The notes below the pieces were generated by a model, which saw only the letters and a list, made by a program, of their open reading frames with translations, searched no databases and was not told where the DNA came from. Positions 1 through 8,756 of a stretch of DNA of 64,000 nucleotides are shown here, piece by piece; positions within the stretch are counted from its first letter, which is position 1; each line of letters opens with the position of its first letter. The stretch is taken from the NCBI RefSeq assembly GCF_028649435.1, contig NZ_JAQSIN010000011.1, one strand, 5' to 3'. Both the position numbers and the translations under genes were made by a program. This DNA comes from Curvibacter microcysteis. GTDB taxonomy: Bacteria; Pseudomonadota; Gammaproteobacteria; Burkholderiales; Burkholderiaceae_C.

Positions 1-111
1 GGCGGCGCGCTCGATCTGACGCGACTCGTTGAGGACGCTTTTGGGGGCGGCTTTGGGAGCGGCCTTGGCGGCGATGGCGTCGACTTGGGCGAGGGTGGCG
101 GCGGTGTTCAT
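1..111 (-). CDS. flhC: Flagellar transcriptional regulator FlhC (5' end only)
   Basis: This is the first 37 codons of FlhC, which continues beyond the left edge. After an Ala-rich leader the residues read SVLNESRQIERAA, the typical N-terminal motif of FlhC from beta-proteobacteria. FlhC pairs with FlhD to form the FlhD4C2 activator of class II flagellar promoters. The ATG at 111 has a GGAGA ribosome site about 10 bases upstream. It lies 90 bp after the flhD stop in the same direction, the usual flhDC order. The zinc-binding C-terminal part cannot be seen here. Confidence 0.85.
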   Translation of the reverse strand, partial: MNTAATLAQVDAIAAKAAPKAAPKSVLNESRQIERAA

Positions 112-201
112 GGCAGGTCTCCGGGGCGGGTGTTAGGGGGGGAGTCGCGGGGCGGTGTTCAGCGGGCTACCAGCGCTCGCAGTGAGCGAGCGTGGGGGCC
201 A

Positions 202-531
202 TCACAACACCTCGGAGACGCGGCCGGCCATGAGGATGTTGGCGTGGAGCTTGTTGGTGGCTTCGTTGCCGACTTTTTGCTGCACGTTGTGGTTGGTGAG
301 CAAGCTCCAGACGAGTTCGTCGTCGACGCGGAAGCGGGCCAGCAGGGTGTTGCGCGAGGCGAGCTTCATGACCTGGGAGGGGGAGAGGGCGGCCAGGATG
401 TCGGCGGAGTCTTCGTTGAGGCCGAGGCGGAAGATGGCTTCGGCCTTGTCGTGGCGGATCAGGGACTGGGCCAGCATGAGGTAGGTCAGGTTGGCTTCGC
501 GGATTTCGGCAAGCATTTGTTCGCTGGTCAT
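202..531 (-). CDS. flhD: Flagellar transcriptional regulator FlhD
   Basis: FlhD is the partner of FlhC in the master regulator of flagellar genes. The 109-residue product has the family's normal length and conserved helical core, including EIREANLTYLMLAQSLIR near residues 9-26 and ASRNTLLARFRVDDELVW near 58-75. The ATG at 531 follows an AAGGAAC ribosome site. It is transcribed away from the sulfur genes and leads into flhC. I assign it with high confidence from overall similarity to known FlhD proteins and from the flhC gene behind it. Confidence 0.92.
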   Translation of the reverse strand: MTSEQMLAEIREANLTYLMLAQSLIRHDKAEAIFRLGLNEDSADILAALSPSQVMKLASRNTLLARFRVDDELVWSLLTNHNVQQKVGNEATNKLHANILMAGRVSEVL

Positions 532-863
532 GGTCTGTTCCTTGGTTTGCTGAGCCGCCGACGAGGCCGGTGGGCTGTTTCGATCTGTTGAAATGGATTG
601 TGAATACCCGCCAATCAGAAATTAAGTCGGCCTCTGCCTGTGCGCTGTGTCTCCTTTGGGGGTGGCGCTTGTCAGGTTTTTTCTGACACGGTCCGCAGGG
701 TTTGCCGGGGGCTTCGCTGGGGCGAGCCTGCTGTGTTCCGGCATGGCGGGCGGTGGGTCCCAGCCTCGCTGAGCAACTAAGCATCTGCAAAAACCTTGGT
801 GGTCGGCCGGGGGCGGCCCTGCTGCAATGCGGTTTTGACCACATCGCATCAGGAGTTTTGACC
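532..863. other. Divergent intergenic region, flhD / binding protein
   Basis: This stretch of 332 bases lies between the divergent flhD gene and the first organosulfur binding-protein gene and must hold both promoters. The part near flhD (about 580-630) is clearly richer in A and T than its surroundings, which suits the flhDC promoter. I could not settle on a convincing -35/-10 pair. No credible small gene or RNA is visible. Confidence 0.5.
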
Positions 864-1814
864 ATGCAACGCCGTCGTTTCAACCAATGGCTGGGAGGCT
901 TGTCGGCTTCTGCCCTGGCCGTGCCCGCACTGCAGGCCCAGGCCCAGGCTCGCCCGCTGCTCAAGGCCGGTGACCAGAAGGGGGGCTTGCAGGCCTTGCT
1001 GGAGGCGGCTGGCGAGCTCAAAGGGCTGGCCTACGACATCCAATGGACCGAGTTCCCCGCGGCCGCACCGCTGGCCGAGGCCCTCAACGCCCAGGCCGTG
1101 GACCTGGGGCCGATTGGCGACGCGCCGCTGATCTTCACGCTGGCGGCTGGCAGCCGTGTCAAAGCCTTCGCCGTCAACCGCTCGGACGCCTACGGCACCG
1201 CGGTGCTGGTGGCCCCGAATTCACCGCTCAAGTCGGCCAAAGACCTCAAGGGCAAAAGCGTGGCCACCAACCGGGGGTCGATCGGCCACTTTGTGACCCT
1301 CAAGGCGCTGGCCTCGGTCGGCCTCAAGGCCGAGGATGTGCAGCTGCGCTTCCTGCCACCGGCCGACGCCAAGCTGGCGCTGACGCAGGGCTCGGTCGAT
1401 GCCTGGGCCACCTGGGAGCCCTACACCGCGCTGGCCGAAACCGGCGGCCATGCCCGCGTGCTGGTCAGTGGGCGGGGACTGTGGAGCGGTCTGAGCTACC
1501 TGGCCGCCACCGACACCGCCCTGCGTGACAAGCGCAGCGTGCTGCAGGACTTTGCCCAGCGCGCCGCCCGCGCGCAGCAATGGGCACGGCAACACCCGAC
1601 CGAGTTTGGTGGCACGCTGGCGCGCATCATCGGCATACCGGTCGAGGCCGCCAAGCTGCAGTTTGAGCGCCGCCAGACGCGCTGGCAGGCGATCGATGCC
1701 GAGGTGATTGCCGAGCAGCAGCGCACCGCCGACTTCTACCTCGACGCGGGCCTGATCAAGCAGCGCCTGGACGTGCGCGCCACCTTCGACACCGGCTTCA
1801 GCGCACCGGCCTGA
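864..1814 (+). CDS. Sulfonate ABC transporter periplasmic binding protein 1 (SsuA-like)
   Basis: The 316-residue product is a type II periplasmic binding protein of the SsuA/TauA/NrtA group. Residues 1-30 carry MQRRRF, an Ala/Leu-rich core and an AQA cleavage region, so it is exported. Family features include LVAPNSPLKSAKDLKGKSV near residue 120 and a DAWATWEPY segment of the ligand pocket. The ATG at 864 is preceded by AGGAG at 851-855; a longer reading frame upstream lacks both a leader and a ribosome site. No permease or ATPase adjoins it, so it probably feeds the transporter at 5.6-7.5 kb. The ligand is not known; an aliphatic sulfonate is the family's usual one. Confidence 0.85.
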   Translation: MQRRRFNQWLGGLSASALAVPALQAQAQARPLLKAGDQKGGLQALLEAAGELKGLAYDIQWTEFPAAAPLAEALNAQAVDLGPIGDAPLIFTLAAGSRVKAFAVNRSDAYGTAVLVAPNSPLKSAKDLKGKSVATNRGSIGHFVTLKALASVGLKAEDVQLRFLPPADAKLALTQGSVDAWATWEPYTALAETGGHARVLVSGRGLWSGLSYLAATDTALRDKRSVLQDFAQRAARAQQWARQHPTEFGGTLARIIGIPVEAAKLQFERRQTRWQAIDAEVIAEQQRTADFYLDAGLIKQRLDVRATFDTGFSAPA

Positions 1815-1955
1815 GGCTACGGCCGCCTCGGGGGCGGCCTGGGGCCGTCCTTGGCGGCAGGCCTTGGTTGAGCCATTCCTGGGTCTTTCATGGCCCATGG
1901 CTTGGCCCCTGTGGGCCCTGCGCCCCCGCGCCGTGTCAGGGCTGGGGGTGGGGCT

Positions 1956-3563
1956 TCAGATCACCTTGAAGCCGTGCGTGCCGTCGCGGCCCAGTTGCTC
2001 GACCAAGCCGAACTCCCAGTCCAGGTAGCCCTGCATGGCTTCGCGCGGGGCGTCCGTGCCTTCGTAGGGGCGGCGGTAGCGGTCGGTGCGCGGGGCGGCC
2101 AGGTGGGTTTCACCGGCCTCCAGCGCGCCGCCGGCGTCGATCCAGGCCTGGGTGCCGCCGTCGAGCAAAGACACTTGCAGGTCCGGGCTCAGGCGGGCTG
2201 TTTCGGCCACCGCGTAGGCGGCCAGGGCCGAACTGCCACAGGTCAGCACCAGGCGGGTGGCTGCGGGCTCGGCCGCTCGCACCAAGGCCAGGCCTTCGCG
2301 CAGTTGCGAGCGCAGCGCCCACCAGGCGCCGGGGATGTGGCGCTTCACGTAGTTGACGCTGGTCGTGAAGTCCAGCACCACGGTGCCCGGGCCGTCGGCC
2401 AGCCAGGCCTGCAGTGTGGCCACCGAGGTCAGCGGGATGGGGGCTTCGGGCGGCGGCACCGGGGTGGGGGCGTTGCCGCGCTCGCTGAAGGCGCTGGCCG
2501 GCACCTCGTCGAGCACATGCACCTCCCAGCCCATCTGGGCCAGCCAGGAGGCGCTCATGTTGGCGCGCACGCCATCGTCGTCGCTCAGCACGATGCGCGC
2601 GCCGCGCACCGGCACGCTGTGGTCGGTCTCCTGCACCAACTGGCCACCGGGCGCACTGCGGAAGCCGGGCAGGTGGCCACGGGTGAATTCTTCCGGGGTG
2701 CGCACATCCAGGCGGTAGGTGCTGCGCCCGGCTTCGGCCAGCCAGGCGGGCAATTGGGCCAGGCGGGCCCGGCGCACGCCGGCGCGGTCGGCCACCGCGC
2801 GGGCGCGGGCACTGGCCTGGGCTTTCTGTTCGGGCGTGACCTCACCAAAGCGGCGGCTGGCGCCGTGGTCCAGGGTTTGGCCGGCCAGCAGCCAGCCGAT
2901 GGTGCCGTTGCGCAGCGCGGTGACGCGGTTGGGCAGGCCGGCATTCACCAGCGACTGGGTGCCGATGATGCTGCGCGTGCGGCCCGCGCAGTTGACCACG
3001 ATGTGGGTGCTGGGGTCGGGCGCTAGGGCGCTGGCGCGCAGCACCAGCTCGGCGCCGGGCACGCTGATGCCGCTGGGGATGCTCATGGTCTGGTATTCCT
3101 CGAAGCGGCGCGCGTCCAGCACCACCACGTTGGCGTTCTGCTCGATCAAGGCCTTCACCTCTTCGGCGGCCAGCGAGGGCGTGTGGCGCTCGGCTTCGAC
3201 CAGTTCGCCAAAGGACTTGCTGGGCACGTTGACGTCGCGGAACAGCTCGCCGCCCGCCGCGCGCCAACCGGCCAGGCCGCCTTCGAGCAGGCTGACCTGG
3301 CTGTAGCCCAGGGCGATCAGGCGGCGTGCGGCCTCTTCGGCCAGGCCTTCGCCCTGGTCGTAGACGACCAAAGTGGTGTCTCGGCGCGGGATGCGGGTCC
3401 AGGCGTCCAGCTCGATGCGGCCCAGCGGCAGGTTGGCGGCCCACAGCGGGTGGGCTTGGGCAAAGGGGTCTTCTTCGCGCACGTCGAGCAAAGCGATTTC
3501 ATGGCCGGCCAGCAAATGGGCGCGGACTTGGGCGAAGGTGGTGGTGGGCAGGGCAGTGGTCAC
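1956..3563 (-). CDS. Four-domain rhodanese-like sulfurtransferase
   Basis: The 535-residue protein contains four consecutive rhodanese folds, roughly residues 8-108, 118-235, 262-355 and 375-480. Only domains 2 and 4 keep the catalytic cysteine (Cys192 in NCAGRTRS and Cys442 in TCGSSA). Domains 1 and 3 have Asp-rich loops there (VVYDQGEG, VLSDDDGV) and are probably inactive. Rhodaneses move sulfane sulfur onto thiophilic acceptors as a persulfide. There is no signal peptide, so it should be cytoplasmic. The start is a GTG at 3563. It lies downstream of the thiol dioxygenase gene on the same strand; the same pairing is known next to the Pseudomonas aeruginosa enzyme, which suggests handling of sulfur from mercaptopropionate-type thiols. 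Confidence 0.85.
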   Translation of the reverse strand: MTTALPTTTFAQVRAHLLAGHEIALLDVREEDPFAQAHPLWAANLPLGRIELDAWTRIPRRDTTLVVYDQGEGLAEEAARRLIALGYSQVSLLEGGLAGWRAAGGELFRDVNVPSKSFGELVEAERHTPSLAAEEVKALIEQNANVVVLDARRFEEYQTMSIPSGISVPGAELVLRASALAPDPSTHIVVNCAGRTRSIIGTQSLVNAGLPNRVTALRNGTIGWLLAGQTLDHGASRRFGEVTPEQKAQASARARAVADRAGVRRARLAQLPAWLAEAGRSTYRLDVRTPEEFTRGHLPGFRSAPGGQLVQETDHSVPVRGARIVLSDDDGVRANMSASWLAQMGWEVHVLDEVPASAFSERGNAPTPVPPPEAPIPLTSVATLQAWLADGPGTVVLDFTTSVNYVKRHIPGAWWALRSQLREGLALVRAAEPAATRLVLTCGSSALAAYAVAETARLSPDLQVSLLDGGTQAWIDAGGALEAGETHLAAPRTDRYRRPYEGTDAPREAMQGYLDWEFGLVEQLGRDGTHGFKVI

Positions 3564-3729
3564 GGGGAAGAACTCACAAACAGAAAGTCAAAAAACTGGC
3601 CCCAGCGGGGGCGGAGCGCCTGCTGGGTGGGTTGGGGGCGGCGCCGTGGGGCTGGCGCTCGTGGCGCTTGGGCGCTGGTCGATGGCCCCTGGACGCCGAG
3701 CCCGTCAGGGCCCTGACGGGGGGGCGGCC

Positions 3730-4347
3730 TCAGCGGCGCAGCGCGGCATTCAGCTCGGCAGAGCGGTCCCACAGGTTGGGCAGTCTCGTGTTGCTGTAGC
3801 CCGAGACAAAGGGCTTTTCGGTGCCGTCAGGCAAAAACACCGAGCGCTGCACCGCGCCGATGTTGGCGCCGTAGACGTGGATGCTGATCGAGGTCTGGTC
3901 GCTCAAGGCGTTGCTCACCAGGTGCACATCGCCGACCGTGGGCGACACGGCCTCGATCTGGCCTGGGCGCAGCTCTTGTGCCGCGCCCGTGGGCAGCCAG
4001 TGGCCGGCCTGGTCCTGGGCATAGGGCTGGGCGCGCTCGGCGCCGCGCAACATGCCGATCAAGCCCCACACCGTGTGGTTGTGGATGGGCGTGGCCTGAC
4101 CGGGGCCCCAGACAAAGCTGACCACCGAGAAGTGCTCGCGCGGGTCGGCGTGCAGCAGGTACTGCTGGTAGCGCTCGGGGTGGGGGCGGGCAAAGTCGTC
4201 GGGCAGCCAGTCGTCTTGGGCGACCAGGGCGGCGAGCAGGGCGCCCCCTTGTTGCAGCACGGTGGCTTCATCGGGGCGGCGGTCGAGCAGGGCAGTGAAC
4301 TGCTGCACGAAGTCGCGCAGGCGTTCCGGGTGTTGAGGCTGGGTCAT
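3730..4347 (-). CDS. mdo: Thiol dioxygenase, 3-mercaptopropionate dioxygenase type
   Basis: This 205-residue cupin oxidises a thiol to a sulfinate with O2 and a mononuclear iron. Starting at ATG 4347, the iron ligands fall at His89, His91 (PIHNHTVW) and His142 (GDVHLVSN), and the Ser-His-Tyr triad at Ser155, His157 and Tyr159. These are the positions known for bacterial 3-mercaptopropionate dioxygenases. At the substrate-selecting site it has Gln62 (ERYQQYLL), as in that group, not the Arg of cysteine dioxygenase. It is therefore better named a mercaptopropionate dioxygenase than a cysteine dioxygenase, though activity on cysteine is possible. A longer start at 4440 would add a Pro-rich tail and spoil the numbering. 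Confidence 0.85.
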   Translation of the reverse strand: MTQPQHPERLRDFVQQFTALLDRRPDEATVLQQGGALLAALVAQDDWLPDDFARPHPERYQQYLLHADPREHFSVVSFVWGPGQATPIHNHTVWGLIGMLRGAERAQPYAQDQAGHWLPTGAAQELRPGQIEAVSPTVGDVHLVSNALSDQTSISIHVYGANIGAVQRSVFLPDGTEKPFVSGYSNTRLPNLWDRSAELNAALRR

Positions 4348-4602
4348 GGGGCGGGGTGGTTGAACAGCGTGATCAGTGGGTGGCGCATGCCCCTCAAGAC
4401 GAGGGCCGGGCGCTGACCCGATGACGCTATTGCACTGCAAAGCGGGCCGGGGCGCTGGCTGACTTTGTCATAAGGACCGCCGTTTTTCGCATTTCCCAAA
4501 ACCGACTGACTTTCGTCAAATGCTGGCACAGGGCCAGTTTGCGCACAAGCGGGCCAGCCCCAGGGCGCAGCGCGCCACCGACCCACACGAAAGGAATCGA
4601 CC

Positions 4603-5625
4603 ATGTCTTTGCTCTCTTTGAACCGAACTGCCGGCCCGCTGTCGCGCCGCCAACTGCTGCGCGGCGCCGGCGCTCTGGGCCTGACGGCCGCTGCGGGGGT
4701 GGGCGCCAGCGGCGTGCTGGCCGCAGGCAAGCTGCGCGACATCAAGCTGGCCTGGAACGCCAACGCCATCTGCTTGTCACCGGTGCCGGTGGCCGTCACG
4801 CGCGGCATTTTTGAGAAGCACGGTCTCAATGTCGAGCTGATCAACTACACCGGCTCCACCGACCAACTGCTGGAGTCGATTGCCACCTCTAAGGCCGATG
4901 CCGGCGTGGGCATGATCCACCGCTGGATCAAGCCGCTGGAGTCGGGCTTCGACGTCAAGCTGGTCAGCAGCTCGCACGGTGGTTGCACGCGCTTGGTGGG
5001 CTATGGCCCGGCGGGCGTGACCTCGCTGGCCAAGCTCAAGGGCAAGACGATTGCCGTGTCCGACCTCAACAGCCCGGGCAAGAACTTCTTCTCCGTCTTG
5101 CTGACCAAGGCCGGTCTGGACCCGGAGAAGGACGTCAGCTGGCGCCAGTTCCCCGGCGACCTGCTGGGCGTCGCGGTCGAAAAGGGCGAGGCCCATGCGA
5201 TTGCCGATGGCGACCCGAACCTGTTCCTGATCGAGCGCAAGACCAAGGGCCTGGTGGAACTGGCCACCAACCTGACCGGCGAGTACGCCGACAAGACCTG
5301 CTGCGTGGTCGGCGTCAGCGGCAAGCTGGTGCGCAACGACCGCCCCACGGCCGCTGCGCTGGCCCGGTCGCTGAACGAAGCCTCGGACTTCGTGGCCAAC
5401 AACCCCAATGAAGCGGCCAAGATTTTCAGCCCCTACTCCAAGGTGTCGGTGGAAGACCTGCGCACGGTGCTGGGCACGCTGACGCACAAGCACCACCCGA
5501 GCGGCCTGGCGCTGAAGAAGGAAATCGAATTCTTCGCCCGTGACTTCCGCCTGGTGGGCGTGCTCAAGCCCACCACCGACCCGGCGCGCTTTGCCGATTT
5601 CGTGCACGCCGACGTGCTGTCCTGA
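4603..5625 (+). CDS. Sulfonate/taurine-type ABC binding protein 2 (Tat-type leader)
   Basis: The 340-residue product is a periplasmic solute-binding protein of the nitrate/sulfonate/taurine family. Its leader contains SRRQLLRG followed by a Gly/Ala-rich stretch, which resembles a twin-arginine export signal, so it may be exported folded. Family features include the loop LAKLKGKTIAVSDL around residue 145. The ATG at 4603 has an AAGGAA ribosome site. It is the first gene of a transporter operon: the permease starts 15 bp later and the ATPase overlaps the permease. It is the one binding protein here that is physically linked to a membrane component. Its ligand cannot be told from sequence. Confidence 0.85.
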   Translation: MSLLSLNRTAGPLSRRQLLRGAGALGLTAAAGVGASGVLAAGKLRDIKLAWNANAICLSPVPVAVTRGIFEKHGLNVELINYTGSTDQLLESIATSKADAGVGMIHRWIKPLESGFDVKLVSSSHGGCTRLVGYGPAGVTSLAKLKGKTIAVSDLNSPGKNFFSVLLTKAGLDPEKDVSWRQFPGDLLGVAVEKGEAHAIADGDPNLFLIERKTKGLVELATNLTGEYADKTCCVVGVSGKLVRNDRPTAAALARSLNEASDFVANNPNEAAKIFSPYSKVSVEDLRTVLGTLTHKHHPSGLALKKEIEFFARDFRLVGVLKPTTDPARFADFVHADVLS

Positions 5626-5640
5626 TCAGGAGCCGCTGCC

Positions 5641-6738
5641 ATGTCCGCCCTCTTGGATGCCTCCCTGGAGCCGGGTTTCAACACCCGGCCTGAACACCGG
5701 CCAGACGCCGCTGGCACGGCCACGACGTCCGCTGCCGCGCCGGCGCGGGCCCCCGTGGCCCCACCTCAGCGCGCTGCCGCTCCCCGCTGGTGGGCGCTGG
5801 GCGCGGTGGCTGCCTTGGCCTGGGCGGCCCTGGGGGTCTTGACCTATGCCTGGCCCAACCAGCAAGTGGGCTTCAGCGACTGGGCCTACACCGCGGAATT
5901 CGCCTACGGCACCGGCGTGGTGGCCTTGGCGCTGCTGATCCTGTCCGTCGGCGGGCCGCTGCTGGCCGGGCCGCGCGAGCGGGTCCGGCCGCTGGGCCCC
6001 TGGCTCATCGCCTTGGCCGTGGGCCTGGCGGCCTGGGAGTTGGTGACCGCCAAGCTGGCTTGGCTGCCCACGCCTTTCTTCGCGCCGCCGCAAAGCCTGG
6101 CCGAGGTCTATGCCACCGACTGGCGCCGCCTGGGCGACAGCGCCGGCAACTCGCTGATCCTGCTGGCGTCGGGCATCAGCTCCGGTGCGGCTGTGGGCTT
6201 TGTGGTGGGCGTGCTGATCGGTTGGTCGCGCCGCGCCAATTACTGGATCCACCCGGTGCTGCGCGTGCTGGGCCCGATCCCGACCACGGCCTTGCTGCCC
6301 ATCACCTTCTATTTCTTCCCGTCGAGCTGGTCCACCGCCGTCTTTTTGATCGCGCTGGGCACGGGCTTCCCGGTGGCGGTGCTGACCTGGTCCGGCGTGG
6401 CCAGCGTGAACCGCAATTACTACGACGTGGCCCGCACGCTGGGCGCGTCCAACACCTTCTTGGTGTTGCGGGTGGCCATTCCTGCGGCGCTGCCGCAGGT
6501 CTTTGTGGGTCTGTTCATGGGCCTGGGCCATGCCTTTGCCACCCTGGTGGTGGCCGAGATGCTGGGCGTCAAGTCCGGCCTGGGCTGGTACCTGACCTGG
6601 GCCCAGGGCTGGGCCAGCTACCCCAATATGTATGGCGCCTTGCTGGTCATGGCGCTGCTGTTCTCGGGCGTCATCAGCCTCTTGTTTGCGCTGCGTGACC
6701 GCCTGCTGTCCTGGCAAAAAGGAACCGTCAAATGGTAA
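5641..6738 (+). CDS. ABC transporter permease (SsuC/TauC-like)
   Basis: This 365-residue inner-membrane protein is the channel subunit of the sulfonate-type importer. A long hydrophilic N-terminus (about 45 residues) is followed by two hydrophobic segments (about 48-65 and 90-112) and then the usual BPD_transp_1 core. The EAA loop is visible as ARTLGASNTFLVLRVAIPAALP near residue 265. SsuC and TauC are typically about 260-275 residues, so the extra N-terminal membrane region is an addition. An AGGAG site lies just before the ATG. The stop overlaps the start of the ATPase gene, indicating coupled translation. Confidence 0.87.
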   Translation: MSALLDASLEPGFNTRPEHRPDAAGTATTSAAAPARAPVAPPQRAAAPRWWALGAVAALAWAALGVLTYAWPNQQVGFSDWAYTAEFAYGTGVVALALLILSVGGPLLAGPRERVRPLGPWLIALAVGLAAWELVTAKLAWLPTPFFAPPQSLAEVYATDWRRLGDSAGNSLILLASGISSGAAVGFVVGVLIGWSRRANYWIHPVLRVLGPIPTTALLPITFYFFPSSWSTAVFLIALGTGFPVAVLTWSGVASVNRNYYDVARTLGASNTFLVLRVAIPAALPQVFVGLFMGLGHAFATLVVAEMLGVKSGLGWYLTWAQGWASYPNMYGALLVMALLFSGVISLLFALRDRLLSWQKGTVKW

Positions 6739-7538
6739 GCGCCGTCGCCACTGAAGCCCCTCGGATCGAAGCCTCGCCGGTGCGCGGCGCCGACATCGCC
6801 ATCCAGGGCGTGAGCCATTGGTTCGACCTGCCGGCCGGGCCACTGCAGGTGATCGACCAGATCGACCTGCGCATCCAGCCGGGTGAGTTTGTCGCCCTGC
6901 TGGGCCCCAGCGGCTGTGGCAAGAGCACCTTGCTGCGCCTGGTGGCCGGCCTGGAGCCGCCGACCGTGGGCCACATCGACCACGACAGCCGCGCCGTCGA
7001 AGGGCCGGACCCGTCGCGCATCGTGGTGTTCCAGGACCCGACCCTGTTCCCCTGGCGCACCGTGCGCGACAACGTGGCCCTGGGTCCGCAGGCGCGAGGC
7101 ACGCTCAAGTCGCAGCAGGCCCGGGTGGATGCGGCGCTGGCGTTGGTCGGTCTGAGCAGCTTTGCCAAGGCCTTCCCGCACCAGCTCTCCGGCGGCATGG
7201 CGCAGCGCGTGGCCCTGGCCCGTGCCATCGTCAACGACCCCAGCCTGCTGGTGCTGGACGAACCCCTGGGCAAGCTCGACTCGCTGACCCGCCTCAGCAT
7301 GCAGACCGAGCTGGTCGACCTGTGGCAGCGTTCGGGCTTCTCGGCCCTGCTGGTCACCCACGACGTCGAAGAGGCCTTCTTCCTGGCCCAGCGCGTGCTG
7401 GTGCTGTCCGACCGGCCGGCCCGCATCGTGGCCGACATCGCCAACCCGGCGCCTTACCCGCGCCGGCGTGGCGACCCGCAACTGGCCGAGTTGCGCCACC
7501 AGGCCCTGGCCCACCTGGGGCTGGACGCCAGCTGGTGA
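6732..7538 (+). CDS. ABC transporter ATP-binding protein (SsuB/TauB-like)
   Basis: The 268-residue protein is the cytoplasmic ATPase of the importer. It has Walker A GPSGCGKST at residues 58-66, a Q-loop (VVFQDPTLFPW), signature LSGGMAQR, Walker B LLVLDEPLG and the H-loop LLVTHDVEEA. This matches the nitrate/sulfonate/taurine ATPase family in sequence and length. Its ATG lies inside the last codons of the permease gene, so the two are probably translated together. It is the only ATPase of this family in the window and may serve several binding proteins. Confidence 0.92.
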   Translation: MVSAVATEAPRIEASPVRGADIAIQGVSHWFDLPAGPLQVIDQIDLRIQPGEFVALLGPSGCGKSTLLRLVAGLEPPTVGHIDHDSRAVEGPDPSRIVVFQDPTLFPWRTVRDNVALGPQARGTLKSQQARVDAALALVGLSSFAKAFPHQLSGGMAQRVALARAIVNDPSLLVLDEPLGKLDSLTRLSMQTELVDLWQRSGFSALLVTHDVEEAFFLAQRVLVLSDRPARIVADIANPAPYPRRRGDPQLAELRHQALAHLGLDASW

Positions 7539-7548
7539 GCCACATCGA

Positions 7549-8721
7549 ATGACCGATTGGGTGTTGACGCCCGAGCAGCTCAACACCCTGCTCGGTTTTT
7601 TGTTGGGGGCGCAAGCCCTGTTGCGCGATGTCTTGCACGGCCTGGGCCTGAGCGGCACTGTGGCCGGGCAGCCCGAGTGGCCGCTGGCCCAGCGCCTGTC
7701 GGCCGAGGTGCTGGTGTTCGAGCCCGGCCAGGCGCGGCGCCTGTTGGGGTGCATCGCTGCCCTGGGCTTGGCGCTTGTGCTGGCCGCCTTGGCCCTGCTT
7801 TGGCGCCGCGCGCGCTGGTCCGCCTGGGGCGGGGCGGTGCTGGTCCTGGCGCTGGCGCCGTGGGGATCGGCGTCGGTCTGGCTGGTGCCGGCCTTGCCGA
7901 CCAGCTTTCACCGTTCGCCCACGGGCTTCACGGCCGAGTCCATTGTCCGAGGCCAGGCCAGCTACCAGCAGCACTGCCTGCGCTGCCATGGCGCCGATGG
8001 CCGGGGCGAGGGCCCGGAGGCCGCCAGCCTGCCCATGTGGCCGCCCAACCTCAATGGCCGCCTGCTGTGGCAACGCCTGGAGGGCGAGCTGTTCTGGCAT
8101 GTGCGGCATGGCCTGCGCGACCGCCAGGGCCAGACCACAATGCCGGGCTTTGGCGACCGCCTGAGCGACACCCAGGTGTGGCAGCTGATTGATTTTCTAC
8201 AAGCCCAGGCCTCGGGCCGCACCCTGGCCCAGACAGGCCGCTGGGAGCAACCCCTGCGCCTGCCCGATGCCCCCGTGCGCTGTGCGCGGGGACCGGCGCT
8301 GTGGCTGCACGAGCTGCAGCCGCAGCGCGTCTTGTTGGCGCCCTCGGGGCGCGGTGATGGCGCGGTGCCGGTGGACCCGCGCCTGGTCACCGTGGCCTTG
8401 CCGCTGCCGGGCTCGCCCCCTGCGAGCAGCGCCGACTGCGTGGCCGAGCAAGCCGAGCTGGCCCAGGCCTTGGCCCTGGTGCTGGGCGTGACCCCGGCGC
8501 GCCTGGGGGGCTACCAACTGCTGGCCGACCGCCAAGGCTGGTTGCGCGCGCGCAGTGCGCCGGGTTCGCCGGGCTGGTCGGCCGCCGATTTGGTCTGCCG
8601 CGCCGAGACGGGGGCCCAGCCGGGCGCGGACAGCGCAGCACCTGCCGCAGGCCTGGCCGGGTTGATTGCGCAGATGGACGCCGAACCGGTGCAGCTGCTG
8701 CGCGGTGGATTCCCGCACTGA
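7549..8721 (+). CDS. Membrane-anchored c-type cytochrome
   Basis: The 390-residue protein follows the importer ATPase by 10 bp. Two hydrophobic segments (about 64-84 and 91-114) place the rest on the periplasmic side. A single haem c site is CLRCH at residues 143-147, and TTMPGFG supplies the likely axial Met198, so residues 130-215 form a class I cytochrome c domain. Residues from about 230 to the end match no family I recognise. The ATG at 7549 is chosen because the frame further upstream overlaps the ATPase gene. A cytochrome in a sulfonate-import operon suggests electron transfer from periplasmic oxidation of a sulfur compound or sulfite, but that is only inference. Confidence 0.8.
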   Translation: MTDWVLTPEQLNTLLGFLLGAQALLRDVLHGLGLSGTVAGQPEWPLAQRLSAEVLVFEPGQARRLLGCIAALGLALVLAALALLWRRARWSAWGGAVLVLALAPWGSASVWLVPALPTSFHRSPTGFTAESIVRGQASYQQHCLRCHGADGRGEGPEAASLPMWPPNLNGRLLWQRLEGELFWHVRHGLRDRQGQTTMPGFGDRLSDTQVWQLIDFLQAQASGRTLAQTGRWEQPLRLPDAPVRCARGPALWLHELQPQRVLLAPSGRGDGAVPVDPRLVTVALPLPGSPPASSADCVAEQAELAQALALVLGVTPARLGGYQLLADRQGWLRARSAPGSPGWSAADLVCRAETGAQPGADSAAPAAGLAGLIAQMDAEPVQLLRGGFPH

Positions 8722-8737
8722 GGGCGCCTGCCGGGGT

Positions 8738-8756
8738 ACATGCCGAATTTGCATGT
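8738..8756. promoter_or_regulatory. Inverted repeat upstream of monooxygenase gene
   Basis: The arms ACATGC (8738-8743) and GCATGT (8751-8756) form a perfect inverted repeat around a 7-base A/T-rich spacer. It sits 112 bases before the monooxygenase start and just after the cytochrome stop. The size and placement fit a regulator operator. No regulator gene lies close by, so which protein would bind it is unknown. Confidence 0.35.

Noticed and set aside
3730..4440. Cysteine dioxygenase as the name of the cupin gene
   Set aside because: The residue that binds the cysteine carboxylate (Arg) is Gln62 here, and the numbering from ATG 4347 matches 3-mercaptopropionate dioxygenase.
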